38,908 nt of DNA from Chloroflexota bacterium. GTDB lineage: Bacteria > Chloroflexota > Dormibacteria > Dormibacterales > Dormibacteraceae. Where the stretch lies: positions 1-38,908 of the forward strand of contig VBFV01000036.1 in assembly GCA_005881335.1 (NCBI GenBank). The letters are read 5' to 3'. The notes under the pieces were generated by a model. That model did not search any database. It was not told the origin of the DNA and saw only the letters and a program-made list of their open reading frames with translations. Within the stretch, counting starts at the first letter, position 1, and each line of letters opens with the position of its first letter. This document shows positions 23,029 to 30,851 of the stretch, piece after piece. A program made the position numbers and the translations under genes.

Positions 23029-24554
23029 CAGTAAAGCTGCTCCGTCGGTGGTTGATTCACCTGCGTGAACATCGAAATCGGAAACTCCACTCCGTTGGTC
23101 TGGAAATGCGCGAAGAAGTTGGAGCGGGTCCCGGTCGGGGTGTGATAGCCGACCGCGCGACCGTCGGGTGTGACCCCGACCTGCCGGAACGAGAACAGCT
23201 CCTGCAGGGCGATCTCACCGTCGACCATGCCGAGCACCTCCGCCACGCTCACGATCTTCCTCGCGCCGCCACGCAACCTCTCGGTCTGCACAACGATGTT
23301 GATCGCCGACGCAATCTGTCCGCGGATGGCGCGTGACGGAAGTTCCGTCCCTGCGAGGAGGACCAGCGTTTCGAGACGTGTGATCGCGTCGCGCGGGTTG
23401 TTGGCGTGCAGCGTGCTCATCGAACCGTCATGGCCGGTGTTCATCGCCTGGAGCATGTCCAGCGCCTCGCCACCCCGGACCTCGCCGACGATGATCCGGT
23501 CGGGACGCATGCGCAGCGAGTTGCGCACCAGGTCGCGAATCATGATCTCGCCGTGTCCTTCGACGTTGGCTGGTTTGGACTCGAGGCTGATCACGTGGAC
23601 TTGGCGCAGTCGCAACTCGGCCGCGTCTTCGCACGTGACGATTCGCTCGTTGGCGGGGATGAACCCGGACAGGACGTTGAGCAGAGTCGTCTTGCCGGAG
23701 CCGGTGCCACCAGAGACGATGATGTTCAGCCGGGTCTTCACCGCGGCGTCGAGATATTCGAGGATCCCTTCGCTCGAGCCGCCGGTGGCCACGATCTTCT
23801 CAGGGGTCAACACCTCGCGGCCGAACTTGCGGATCGTCAGGCACGGGCCGTAGATCGCGACCGGTGGGATGACGACGTTCACGCGCGAGCCGTCCTTCAA
23901 TCGCGCATCGCACATCGGCTCCGACTCATCCACGCGCCGTCCGATCGTCGAGACGATCCTGTCGATGACGCGCCGCAGGCTGGCCTCGTCCTCGAAGGCG
24001 AGGTTGGTCAGCTCGATCCGGCCGCGTCGCTCGACGAAGATCTGCTCCGGCCGGTTGACCATGATCTCGGTGATGTCCGGGTCGCGCAGCGGCGCCTCCA
24101 GCGGACCGAGCCCGATGACCTCGTCGAAGAGGATCTCGACCAGGCGCTCCCGGTCGGCCGCGGTGACCAGCGCGGCCGGGGGCTTGAGCCGGAAGTGCTC
24201 GTCGGTCAGCTGCATGAGGAGCCGCCTGATGCCCGCGCGGTTGGTGATGTCGATCGCCGCGGCGTGCCGTCGCAAGAGGTCGGAATGGATCTCCGCCTTG
24301 GCGGCGGCCAGCGCGGGGCTGAGCACGGCCGGGCCCTCGACGCGCGGCGTCTCCACCACGGCGATCGTCCCCTCTCGCGCCACCGCCCGCCGCTCCACCG
24401 GGGCGATGCTGGGCACCCCGTCGATCGGCGTCTGCGGTCCGGTGACGGGGGTCTGCGGTCCGGTGACGGGGGTTTGCGGCCCGGTGACCGGGGTTTGCGG
24501 CGCGGTTGCCGGCGTCTGCTGGTAGCGGCGGTCGAACCTCTCGGAAAGCTTCAT
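23028..24554 (-). CDS. cpaF: CpaF/TadA-type pilus assembly ATPase
   Basis: 508-aa hexameric secretion ATPase powering Tad/Flp pilus assembly. The N-terminus carries a Pro/Thr-rich repeat tract (residues ~13-46). The N-terminal domain follows, with LFDEVIGLGPLEAPLRDPDI. The ATPase core has Walker A GGTGSGKT at 282-289, an Asp box around CEDAAELRL, Walker B RIIVGEVRG at about 353-361 and the His box MNTGHDGSMSTLHAN at about 371-385. ATG overlaps the HEAT-repeat gene stop (ATGA) and its stop overlaps the hybrid sensor. It is transcribed away from the rest of the tad genes. Confidence 0.95.
   Translation of the reverse strand: MKLSERFDRRYQQTPATAPQTPVTGPQTPVTGPQTPVTGPQTPIDGVPSIAPVERRAVAREGTIAVVETPRVEGPAVLSPALAAAKAEIHSDLLRRHAAAIDITNRAGIRRLLMQLTDEHFRLKPPAALVTAADRERLVEILFDEVIGLGPLEAPLRDPDITEIMVNRPEQIFVERRGRIELTNLAFEDEASLRRVIDRIVSTIGRRVDESEPMCDARLKDGSRVNVVIPPVAIYGPCLTIRKFGREVLTPEKIVATGGSSEGILEYLDAAVKTRLNIIVSGGTGSGKTTLLNVLSGFIPANERIVTCEDAAELRLRQVHVISLESKPANVEGHGEIMIRDLVRNSLRMRPDRIIVGEVRGGEALDMLQAMNTGHDGSMSTLHANNPRDAITRLETLVLLAGTELPSRAIRGQIASAINIVVQTERLRGGARKIVSVAEVLGMVDGEIALQELFSFRQVGVTPDGRAVGYHTPTGTRSNFFAHFQTNGVEFPISMFTQVNQPPTEQLY
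24427..24522 (-). repeat. 21-bp tandem repeat inside cpaF
   Basis: Four full 21-base units (24427-24447, 24448-24468, 24469-24489, 24490-24510) and a 12-base partial unit encode the heptapeptide QTPVTGP and variants. The third and fourth units carry several substitutions, mainly at synonymous positions. The tract lies in the N-terminal linker, so copy-number changes would stay in frame. Confidence 0.9.
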
Positions 24555-25393
24555 CGCGGCCTGCTCACCGCACGCCGCAGGAGGCGACGGTAAGCTCGAT
24601 CGGCAGTCTTCTTGACCGTCTGGTCTGGATCAGCCTCCGCAAGACGATGGAGGCCGTCGGCGGCGGAAGGGTCGCCGATCATGGCCAGCGCCTTGCAGGC
24701 CGCCAGCCGAACCGGCAGCGGCCATCTGCGGTCATGCGCGATCCCGAGCAGCGGCGACACGCGGAGCACGTCCCGGCGGAGGCCGCAGGCGAGGACCGTG
24801 GCGACTGCCGCGCGCTCACTCGCCGGCTGACGCATCAGCGCCTCGATGTCCACGTCGGAGGCGGCGCGCGACAGCGCGATGGCAAGGCGGTACAGGGGGA
24901 TCCCGTCGGCGGAGGCCATGATCTGCTCGACCGCCCGCCGGCCCCCCAGCCGGGACAGCGAACGCACTGCGGCGTCCTGCACCGGAGGGCTGGCATCCTG
25001 CAGCAGGTCCGCGATCCAGACGATCGACTCGGACAACCGGGCCGCGCCGCAGATCCTGGCCGCCGCGGCCCGCGTGGCGGGGTGGGGGCTGGCGAGCGCG
25101 TTCAGGAGGTCGTCGTGCAGCCCGGAGCGACGCAGCAGCTCGTGCGCCATGAAGTGCCCGAGGACGCCTACCCCAGGGCGGTCGAGGGCGGATTCGAACA
25201 CGGCCGCCACGGCCACGGGGTCGGCCAGCAGCTCAGCGCTCGTGGCGTTAAGAACCGCCGCACGCTCGCCCGCGAGGGCAGAGTTAAGCACCCGCTCAAC
25301 ACGTCCGGCCAGCCGGGAACGTACGGCCGTGCGGACTGAGGGCTGCGTCGGCAGCCGTGTATTTGAGCCATTGCTGCGAAGCGAAGGGTCCAT
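24551..25393 (-). CDS. HEAT-repeat protein of the pilus locus
   Basis: 280 aa, predicted all-helical and soluble. About five to six HEAT/PBS-lyase-like repeats run from residue ~60 to 275, visible in LLNALASPHPATRAAAARI, LLQDASPPVQDAAVRSLSRL and LPVRLAACKALAMIGDPSAA. The N-terminus (1-40) is basic and low in structure. HEAT repeats are protein-binding scaffolds; no catalytic motif is seen. It is the first gene of the minus-strand cpaF operon, overlapping cpaF by 4 bases, and could be an adaptor for the motor or for the neighbouring regulators. A TACTGT hexamer lies 16 bases before its ATG. Confidence 0.82.
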   Translation of the reverse strand: MDPSLRSNGSNTRLPTQPSVRTAVRSRLAGRVERVLNSALAGERAAVLNATSAELLADPVAVAAVFESALDRPGVGVLGHFMAHELLRRSGLHDDLLNALASPHPATRAAAARICGAARLSESIVWIADLLQDASPPVQDAAVRSLSRLGGRRAVEQIMASADGIPLYRLAIALSRAASDVDIEALMRQPASERAAVATVLACGLRRDVLRVSPLLGIAHDRRWPLPVRLAACKALAMIGDPSAADGLHRLAEADPDQTVKKTADRAYRRLLRRAVSRPR

Positions 25394-25408
25394 TTGGGGG
25401 GCGGTTGG

Positions 25409-25474
25409 TACAGTATCGGCGTTTTGAACGCCCGTGAGGTTCCTGAAACCTTACAGCGGGCGCGGGAGGAAAGG
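25409..25474 (+). promoter_or_regulatory. Divergent leader region of the tad genes with two hairpins and a strong ribosome-binding site
   Basis: Between the HEAT-repeat and CpaE-like genes, TACAGT (25409-25414) could be a plus-strand -10 element. It is followed by the perfect inverted repeat GGCGTT-TTG-AACGCC (25418-25432), a second 7-bp hairpin around AGGTT-CCTGA-AACCT (25435-25453), and then GGGAGGAAAGG (25464-25474), the strongest Shine-Dalgarno site noted in the window. The hairpins could be an operator or a 5'UTR regulatory structure. Confidence 0.45.
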
Positions 25475-25483
25475 CCACGTCAG

Positions 25484-26725
25484 ATGGGCGCTAGCGGCAG
25501 CGCACCATCCGGAGACCAGACGCCGTCCGCACTGCAGATGCGGATGCGGATCCTGGAAATATCGCCTGTTTTCTCAGACCTTAACGACGGCCTCCTCCGA
25601 GCGGTCGCGCGGAGGATGCGCGCGGTGGCCCTCGCCGCCAGGGATACCCTGCGGCTCGGAGGCGCGGGGGGCGACATAGTCGTCTTCCTCGCCTCGGGCC
25701 AGGTCGAGGAGTCGGTCACGGACGCCACCGGCAAGGTCCTTCTCACGCGGCGGCCCGCGCCCGGCGACCTGGTCATCCTCCCCGCCCCCCGGACGGGCGA
25801 CCGGTACGTGACCAATATCTACGGCCTCACCGACGCGGTCCTCCTGACCCTGGACCGCGACGGCATGCTCGAGGGGCTGGGGTCGGAGGTCGAGAAGGTC
25901 GCGCTGATGCTCGACAGGCTGTGGGAGCAGGAGCTGTCGGCAGCCGCCGCCGCCGAGGCACAGACCGCCTCGCGGACCGCCGCGCCGATCGTCGCCGTCT
26001 TCTCCGCCAAGGGCGGGGCGGGCACGACGACGCTGGCCATCAACACCACGGCGGCCCTGGCTCGTAAGTACCCGCGGCAGGTGCTGCTCATCGACCTGGC
26101 GGCGCCCTTCGGGCACGCGGCCCTTTTTGCCGACCTCATCGCGACGGGCTCCGTGGCGAGCGCGACCAAGGCCTCCGAGGCGGATTTCGAGCCCGTGCTC
26201 CGGGGCAACATCGTCAATCACAAGACCGGGATGGGCGTCCTGCCGGGAACCCTCCGGCCAGAGGAGGTCGACACCCTGACCGGGGAACGTGTCGGCCGCG
26301 TTCTTGACGTGGTGGTGGCATGGCAGAAGCTCATCGTGGTCGACCTGGGGACCTCCCTGGCCGAGGCGGCGCTCGCCGTGATCGAACGCGCGGAGTGCCT
26401 GGTCATCGTCGTGCCGCCCGAGATCGCGGCCATGACCGACGCCCGCCGCTCGATCGCGATCTTCCGGGACATCATGAACGTGCCCGATCACCGGATGGAG
26501 CTGGTGTTGAACCAGCGATCCCCCCACCCACCGCTGGACCGCGCCGCTGTGGAATCGATCCTCGGCCGCAAGATGTCGGTGGTCGTCGGTTTCGACGACT
26601 CGCGTCCTGAAGACTCGACGCTCGCCGGTGGACTCGTCTTGCAGCACGACCCGAACTCGATGGTGTCGCGAGGGGCGAGCGACATCGCGCGGGTGATCCT
26701 GACCAGCCTCAAGCTCGATGGGTAG
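25484..26725 (+). CDS. CpaE-type ATPase fused to a cNMP-binding-like domain
   Basis: 413 aa. Residues ~22-128 look like a cyclic-nucleotide-binding (CRP-type) beta-roll: LEISPVFSDLNDGLLRAVARR, FLASGQVEESVTDATG and RRPAPGDLVILP. The phosphate-binding cassette is degenerate. Residues ~168-410 are a MinD/ParA-type ATPase with deviant Walker A SAKGGAGTTTLA (~174-185) and LVIVVPPE. In Tad systems CpaE/TadZ places the pilus machine in the cell; the usual N-terminal domain is receiver-like, so this arrangement is unusual. The ORF track starts at 25394; the ATG at 25484 with GGGAGGAAAGG upstream is clearly better. Its stop overlaps the first TadE gene by 8 bases. Confidence 0.85.
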   Translation: MGASGSAPSGDQTPSALQMRMRILEISPVFSDLNDGLLRAVARRMRAVALAARDTLRLGGAGGDIVVFLASGQVEESVTDATGKVLLTRRPAPGDLVILPAPRTGDRYVTNIYGLTDAVLLTLDRDGMLEGLGSEVEKVALMLDRLWEQELSAAAAAEAQTASRTAAPIVAVFSAKGGAGTTTLAINTTAALARKYPRQVLLIDLAAPFGHAALFADLIATGSVASATKASEADFEPVLRGNIVNHKTGMGVLPGTLRPEEVDTLTGERVGRVLDVVVAWQKLIVVDLGTSLAEAALAVIERAECLVIVVPPEIAAMTDARRSIAIFRDIMNVPDHRMELVLNQRSPHPPLDRAAVESILGRKMSVVVGFDDSRPEDSTLAGGLVLQHDPNSMVSRGASDIARVILTSLKLDG

Positions 26726-27212
26726 CCGCCGGCGTAGTCGCACAGGGCAGGCGCTCGTTGAGTTCGCCATCGCCCTGCCGGTGCTGGCCCTCCTCATTGC
26801 GGGCGTGCTCGAGATGGGACGCGGCTACTCGTTCGCCGTCGCGACCTCCGACGCCGCTCGCGACGCCGCACGGTACGTAGCCGGCAAGACCTCGAGCACC
26901 AACGGCCCCGGGCTGGCCGCCATGTGCACCCTGGTCACCTCCGACCTCGCCGCGATGACCTCCAATGTCACCTGTCCCACGCAGGTCAATCACGCACCTC
27001 CTTTCGTAGTCGGCACCGACTACACCAAGCCGGTCGCCGGGCAGGCGGTGGTTGCCGTGTACTGCGGCTCCAGCGCCAACTGCGCGGGCTCCATCACCAC
27101 GCTCTACCAATCCGAGGTCGACGTCTATGTGTATTACGGGTTCAGCGACCTCAACATCCTCGGCGGCGGGATCACGATCCAGGGGTCGAGCCGCGCCACG
27201 ACGGCCTGGTGA
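26718..27212 (+). CDS. TadE-like pseudopilin
   Basis: 164 aa with a short basic leader, then the TadE signature GQALVEFAIALPVLALLIAG (residues ~10-29), which serves as processing site and membrane helix. The extracellular remainder contains four Cys in pairs (CTLVTS, TCPT, YCGSSANC). Prepilin peptidase is expected to cut after the Gly. It is the first of two consecutive TadE-domain genes; ATG overlaps the CpaE-like stop. TadE proteins are minor pilins needed for Flp pilus assembly. Confidence 0.9.
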   Translation: MGSRRRSRTGQALVEFAIALPVLALLIAGVLEMGRGYSFAVATSDAARDAARYVAGKTSSTNGPGLAAMCTLVTSDLAAMTSNVTCPTQVNHAPPFVVGTDYTKPVAGQAVVAVYCGSSANCAGSITTLYQSEVDVYVYYGFSDLNILGGGITIQGSSRATTAW

Positions 27213-27826
27213 GACTTTCCAAATCCGGCCAAGCCCTCCTGGAGTTCGCGCTCATCGCGCCCGTGGTGCTGCTGATGATCGGCGCGACCGTCGACCTCGG
27301 TCGCGGCCTGTTGATCTACACCATGCTTCAGGGCGCGTCGCGCGATATGGCGCGACAGGCGGTCCTTGAGTACTACAGCGGCTCCAACACCCTGCCACCG
27401 ACGTGCACGGCTCTTGCCACGCCCTGCTCGCTGGGTCCGCTGACCAACGGCGCGCACCAACTGGACGCCCTCGGCATGTCCGTCGTCTACCAGGACTCGA
27501 CCGCAATCAGCAGCCCGCCTTCATACGGGACGTACGCGGCCAACGCCAACCCGCTTCTCCCGGGGACGATCACGTTGACCGGAGCCATCAACGCAAGCAC
27601 CGTCTACGTCTTCGTCTACGAGCTGGACGCGACCGGTGGCAACCCGAACCCGCGGTGGAGCTGTCCTTCTTGCGCCGGCGCCGCCGGCGCCGCTGTGCGC
27701 ACGTCGGGTCATCAGCTCGTCGTCGTCGACCTGAAGCTGCAGTGGAAGCCGGTGGTGAACACGCTGCTCGGCATCCCGAGCGTGATCACGTTCGACTCGC
27801 AGTCGGTCGAGAGGTTGGAGTTCTGA
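27209..27826 (+). CDS. TadE/TadF-like pseudopilin
   Basis: 205 aa starting with GTG at 27209 (MRLSKSGQALLEFALIAPVV); GTGA overlaps the first TadE stop. The ORF track joins this frame to an upstream shadow from 26924. The TadE helix is at residues ~7-30, followed by an extracellular region with Cys pairs (CTALATPC, CPSC). It is probably processed by the prepilin peptidase and acts as a second minor pilin or TadF equivalent. Confidence 0.9.
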   Translation: MRLSKSGQALLEFALIAPVVLLMIGATVDLGRGLLIYTMLQGASRDMARQAVLEYYSGSNTLPPTCTALATPCSLGPLTNGAHQLDALGMSVVYQDSTAISSPPSYGTYAANANPLLPGTITLTGAINASTVYVFVYELDATGGNPNPRWSCPSCAGAAGAAVRTSGHQLVVVDLKLQWKPVVNTLLGIPSVITFDSQSVERLEF

Positions 27827-29853
27827 TGCACCGGCACGACCGGCAGTCGGGTCAGGTGATGATCATCGTCGCGGTCTGGCTGGTGGCGCTGATCGGGTCG
27901 GCAGCTTTGATCCTGCTGGCAGGCTCGGTGGAGTGGCAGCGCAACCAGCTGCAGCAGCTCGCCGACCAGGCGGCGCTCGACGCTGCGCTCAAGATCGGCG
28001 TCTCCTGCGACAACGCCAAGGCGAGCACTGTCATCACCGAGGCCGACAACTTCCTCGCCACGCAGCGCACTCGCACCGGCGCGTTGAACATCGGAGCCGG
28101 CACGTGCGCCGGCGGTTACACCGGCACCGATACGTTTTCGGGCGCGTTGAGCGAAACCATCCACTATCCGTACCGGGCGCACCAGCAGCAGGTCGAAGTC
28201 ATCTTGACCGTGTCCCTGCCGATCTCCTTCGGCAGTTACATGGGCGCATCGAACACCAACGTCACGCGACGTGCGGTCGCGCAGCAGCTGAGTGGATCGA
28301 CCGCGGCTGTCTCCGCGACCACCCTGTCGTGCACCGGTGGACAGTTCAACGTCGCGGGCACCATCGCCGCTTCGAACGCGATCACGTTGAGCGGCGCCTG
28401 CGCGATGTACGCGCACACGCGATTCGACGCGGCCTCGAGCACCTACTCGGACCTCGGCAACGCGTCGGTGTACGCCAATGGACAGGCATGGGTCGCCGGC
28501 GGCGGGCTGTGCGTCGCAGGTTCGAACGCCGGGTCGAGCAACGCCGTGTGCGCCGACGGCTACGAGCTGTCCGGCCACAACGCGACGACATGCGGGACGT
28601 CCGGAACGAGCGCCTACCTGTCGGCCGGCGACGCGGCGGTCAACGCCAACCCGTGCGCCGGCGGAAGCGGTGCCCACCCGGTCCCGCCGCTGTCCACCGC
28701 GCGACCGCCCGAGCCGAACACGGACGCGGCCGCGATCGGCACTTTGCAAGGAACGGGCGGCGCAGCATGCACACCCGGCGGCGTCTATCCCAACATCACC
28801 GCGGGCGGAACTGTCGTCGGCACCGGCCTTGGGCCCTCACCCGCGAGTGCCGACGCGAGCGGCTTCTACCACTTCAAACCGAGCTGCTACGGCTACTTGA
28901 ACCTCAGCACCATGGCAGGCGGCATTTCTGCCAGGCAGATCGGTGCAGAGAGTGCCCGCCAACGCCATTTCATAACGGCGACCATGCCGGCCGCGAGCCA
29001 GGCGGGCACCCTGCTCGTGGCCACCGTCTCCGCAGAGACGACCCCCAACAAGTTCGCCGCCACCGCCGGCTGGGTTTCGGCCGCCGAGGCCAACCAGGCC
29101 GGCGAGGGCCGGAGCGAGATCTGGTACTACGCGAACAACCCCGGCGGAATCAACAGCGTCACCTTCACCCTGAACCCCGCGACCGTCAACGGAAACGCCC
29201 AGCTGAGCGAGTGGACCGGGGTCGCCGTGGCTTCCCCGCTCGACCAGTCAGGATCGCAAACCGTTGCGGTGCCGACTACTACGACCACGGTCTCGACCGG
29301 CGGGGCGGTGACCCAGACCGGCGAGCTCGTGATCACAATCGATGGCTTTCAGAACCTGCCAGGACAGACCTTCTCACGTGCCGCGGGCTGGACTGGCGCC
29401 GTGACTGACATCGCGAACGGCTACAGCTCCGAGTACCGCCTCGACCTGCCGACCGGGGTCGCGTCCGAGACTCTGACTGCGGGTGTTCCCTCACTCTGGG
29501 CAAACGCAATCGCGACCTTCAAGCCCGCGAGTGCCGGCGGGGGCGCCGTGCTCGACCCGGGCTTCTATTACTTCAACGGCTCGGGTTTCGCAGGCGGAGG
29601 AGGGATCTGCCTCAACGGGGGCGAGCTGCTGGCCCGGGACGTGACGCTCGAGTTCGTCAACCAGACCGGCTTCTCGACGGGGACGTGCGCGGCTGGCGGC
29701 GGGGCTGCCTGCGCCGCCACGACCTGCCAGTTCGGTTCCACCCCCTGCTCGATCTCTGCGTGCCCGCCCAACGCTGCGGCGGACTCGGCCGGCGGGGGCT
29801 TGACCTGGTTTGCCGCCCCGTGCTCCCAGGCCCCGACCGGGGACTCGAGCTGA
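27826..29853 (+). CDS. TadG-like pilus protein with inserted beta-sandwich-like domain, 3' frameshift
   Basis: 675 aa. The N-terminal TadG-type membrane segment (GQVMIIVAVWLVALIGSAAL, residues ~9-28) is followed by the QRNQLQQLADQAALDAAL helix. A large Gly/Ala/Cys-rich extracellular region has two similar stretches, GFYHFKPSCYGYL (~346-358) and PGFYYFNGSGFAGGGG (~578-593). Between them (~364-567) lies a separate domain with AGWVSAAEANQAGEG, WYYANNPGGINSVTFTL and LSEWTGVA, similar to adhesin-type modules. The ORF ends at TGDSS*, but the family-like C-terminus continues at once in the next frame. Start ATG overlaps the previous stop (TGATG). The ORF track start at 27403 is a shadow. Confidence 0.85.
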   Translation: MHRHDRQSGQVMIIVAVWLVALIGSAALILLAGSVEWQRNQLQQLADQAALDAALKIGVSCDNAKASTVITEADNFLATQRTRTGALNIGAGTCAGGYTGTDTFSGALSETIHYPYRAHQQQVEVILTVSLPISFGSYMGASNTNVTRRAVAQQLSGSTAAVSATTLSCTGGQFNVAGTIAASNAITLSGACAMYAHTRFDAASSTYSDLGNASVYANGQAWVAGGGLCVAGSNAGSSNAVCADGYELSGHNATTCGTSGTSAYLSAGDAAVNANPCAGGSGAHPVPPLSTARPPEPNTDAAAIGTLQGTGGAACTPGGVYPNITAGGTVVGTGLGPSPASADASGFYHFKPSCYGYLNLSTMAGGISARQIGAESARQRHFITATMPAASQAGTLLVATVSAETTPNKFAATAGWVSAAEANQAGEGRSEIWYYANNPGGINSVTFTLNPATVNGNAQLSEWTGVAVASPLDQSGSQTVAVPTTTTTVSTGGAVTQTGELVITIDGFQNLPGQTFSRAAGWTGAVTDIANGYSSEYRLDLPTGVASETLTAGVPSLWANAIATFKPASAGGGAVLDPGFYYFNGSGFAGGGGICLNGGELLARDVTLEFVNQTGFSTGTCAAGGGAACAATTCQFGSTPCSISACPPNAAADSAGGGLTWFAAPCSQAPTGDSS

Positions 29854-29995
29854 CACGGTCAACGGCAGCAGCACGATCGACGGGACGGTCTCCTGCGGCA
29901 GCCTGTCGGTCTCGGCGGCGGTCGGGGCGGGCACCGCCGTGGGGAGCGACTACGGCATCAGCACGGCCCTCGTGGAGGCCGTTCTTGTCGAATGA
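29854..29995 (+). pseudogene. Out-of-frame C-terminal end of the TadG-like gene
   Basis: Read one base forward relative to the upstream ORF, this stretch encodes TVNGSSTIDGTVSCGSLSVS and ends with VEAVLVE and TGA. A NGSSTIDG...CGSL ending is characteristic of the C-terminus of TadG/PilX-like proteins of this type, so it belongs to the gene before it. A frameshift, possibly with loss of intervening codons, separates them near 29830-29860. The following 43 bases to cpaB contain no gene. Confidence 0.65.
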
Positions 29996-30038
29996 GTTGC
30001 TTTAAGGCGTCCCTTTTGTGAAGCTTGCGCCCAATTAA

Positions 30039-30833
30039 GTGTCGATAGCCACCTCCGTCCTGTCCCGACCTCGCCGCGGGCGCCTGTACATCGTCATCGG
30101 CGCGGTGCTGGCGGTGATCGCCTTCGCGACCGCAGCCGGAATCGCCAGCCTGCCGCTGATCCAGGGCAACACCGCCGGCACCAAGGTCGTCGTGGCCGCC
30201 CACGACATCAAGGCGCGGACGGTGATCCAGGCGTCGGACCTCACACTCACCAACCTCACCCAACCCCCGCCGCAGGCGTTCGCGACGGTCAAGGACGTCG
30301 CCGGCAAAGGCTCGCGCGTGGACATCCCCGCCGGCATGCCGGTGACCGCCAACCTGGTCGCCCCGTCGGGCGATCTTCTGAGCAACAGCGATGTGGCATA
30401 CCTGCCCATCCCCAAAGGCTGGGTGGCCGTGACGGTGCCCACGAGCGAGCAGGTCGGTGTCGGCGGCTATGTGCAGGTCGGGGACAGGATCACCATGCTC
30501 GCCACCATCAACACCTCGTCGTTCGGCCAGAGCCCAGGCAGACCCGTCGTGCTGACGGTCTTCAAAGACGTCGACGTGCTTCGCGTGGGACCATCGACCG
30601 GTTCGACCGCGACCGGGGTGGTGACGAGCAGCCTCACGGTGCTCATGACCGGATGCGACTCCGAGTACCTCTTCTGGCTCCTCAACAACGCGTCGATGAA
30701 GTACGAGCTCGAGTCCTACACCGACTACCAGAGCCTTCCGACCGGACCCGACAGCAAGTGCCAGAACGTTTCCGCCGCGGCCGGCGTCGGCCCCAAAGAC
30801 GTCGACGGCCGCTGGCACTTCACCACGCACTGA
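30039..30833 (+). CDS. cpaB: CpaB/RcpC-type pilus assembly protein
   Basis: 264 aa. An N-terminal membrane anchor (YIVIGAVLAVIAFATAAGIA, residues ~17-36) is followed by an SAF domain (VVVAAHDIKARTVIQASDLT, ~50-69) and a C-terminal RcpC domain with VAVTVPTSEQVGVGGYVQVG. CpaB acts at the outer face of Tad machines; in Gram-negatives it works with the secretin, which is absent here as expected for an organism without a classical outer membrane. Start is GTG without a clear ribosome-binding site. It lies before tadB and tadC. Confidence 0.9.
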   Translation: MSIATSVLSRPRRGRLYIVIGAVLAVIAFATAAGIASLPLIQGNTAGTKVVVAAHDIKARTVIQASDLTLTNLTQPPPQAFATVKDVAGKGSRVDIPAGMPVTANLVAPSGDLLSNSDVAYLPIPKGWVAVTVPTSEQVGVGGYVQVGDRITMLATINTSSFGQSPGRPVVLTVFKDVDVLRVGPSTGSTATGVVTSSLTVLMTGCDSEYLFWLLNNASMKYELESYTDYQSLPTGPDSKCQNVSAAAGVGPKDVDGRWHFTTH

Positions 30834-30851
30834 GTGGCCCTGGACTGACCG

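Noticed and set aside
27403-27825. Long upstream part of ORF 27403-29853 as part of TadG
   Set aside because: It overlaps the second TadE gene out of frame; the TadG-like start is the ATG at 27826, which is coupled and begins at the membrane leader.
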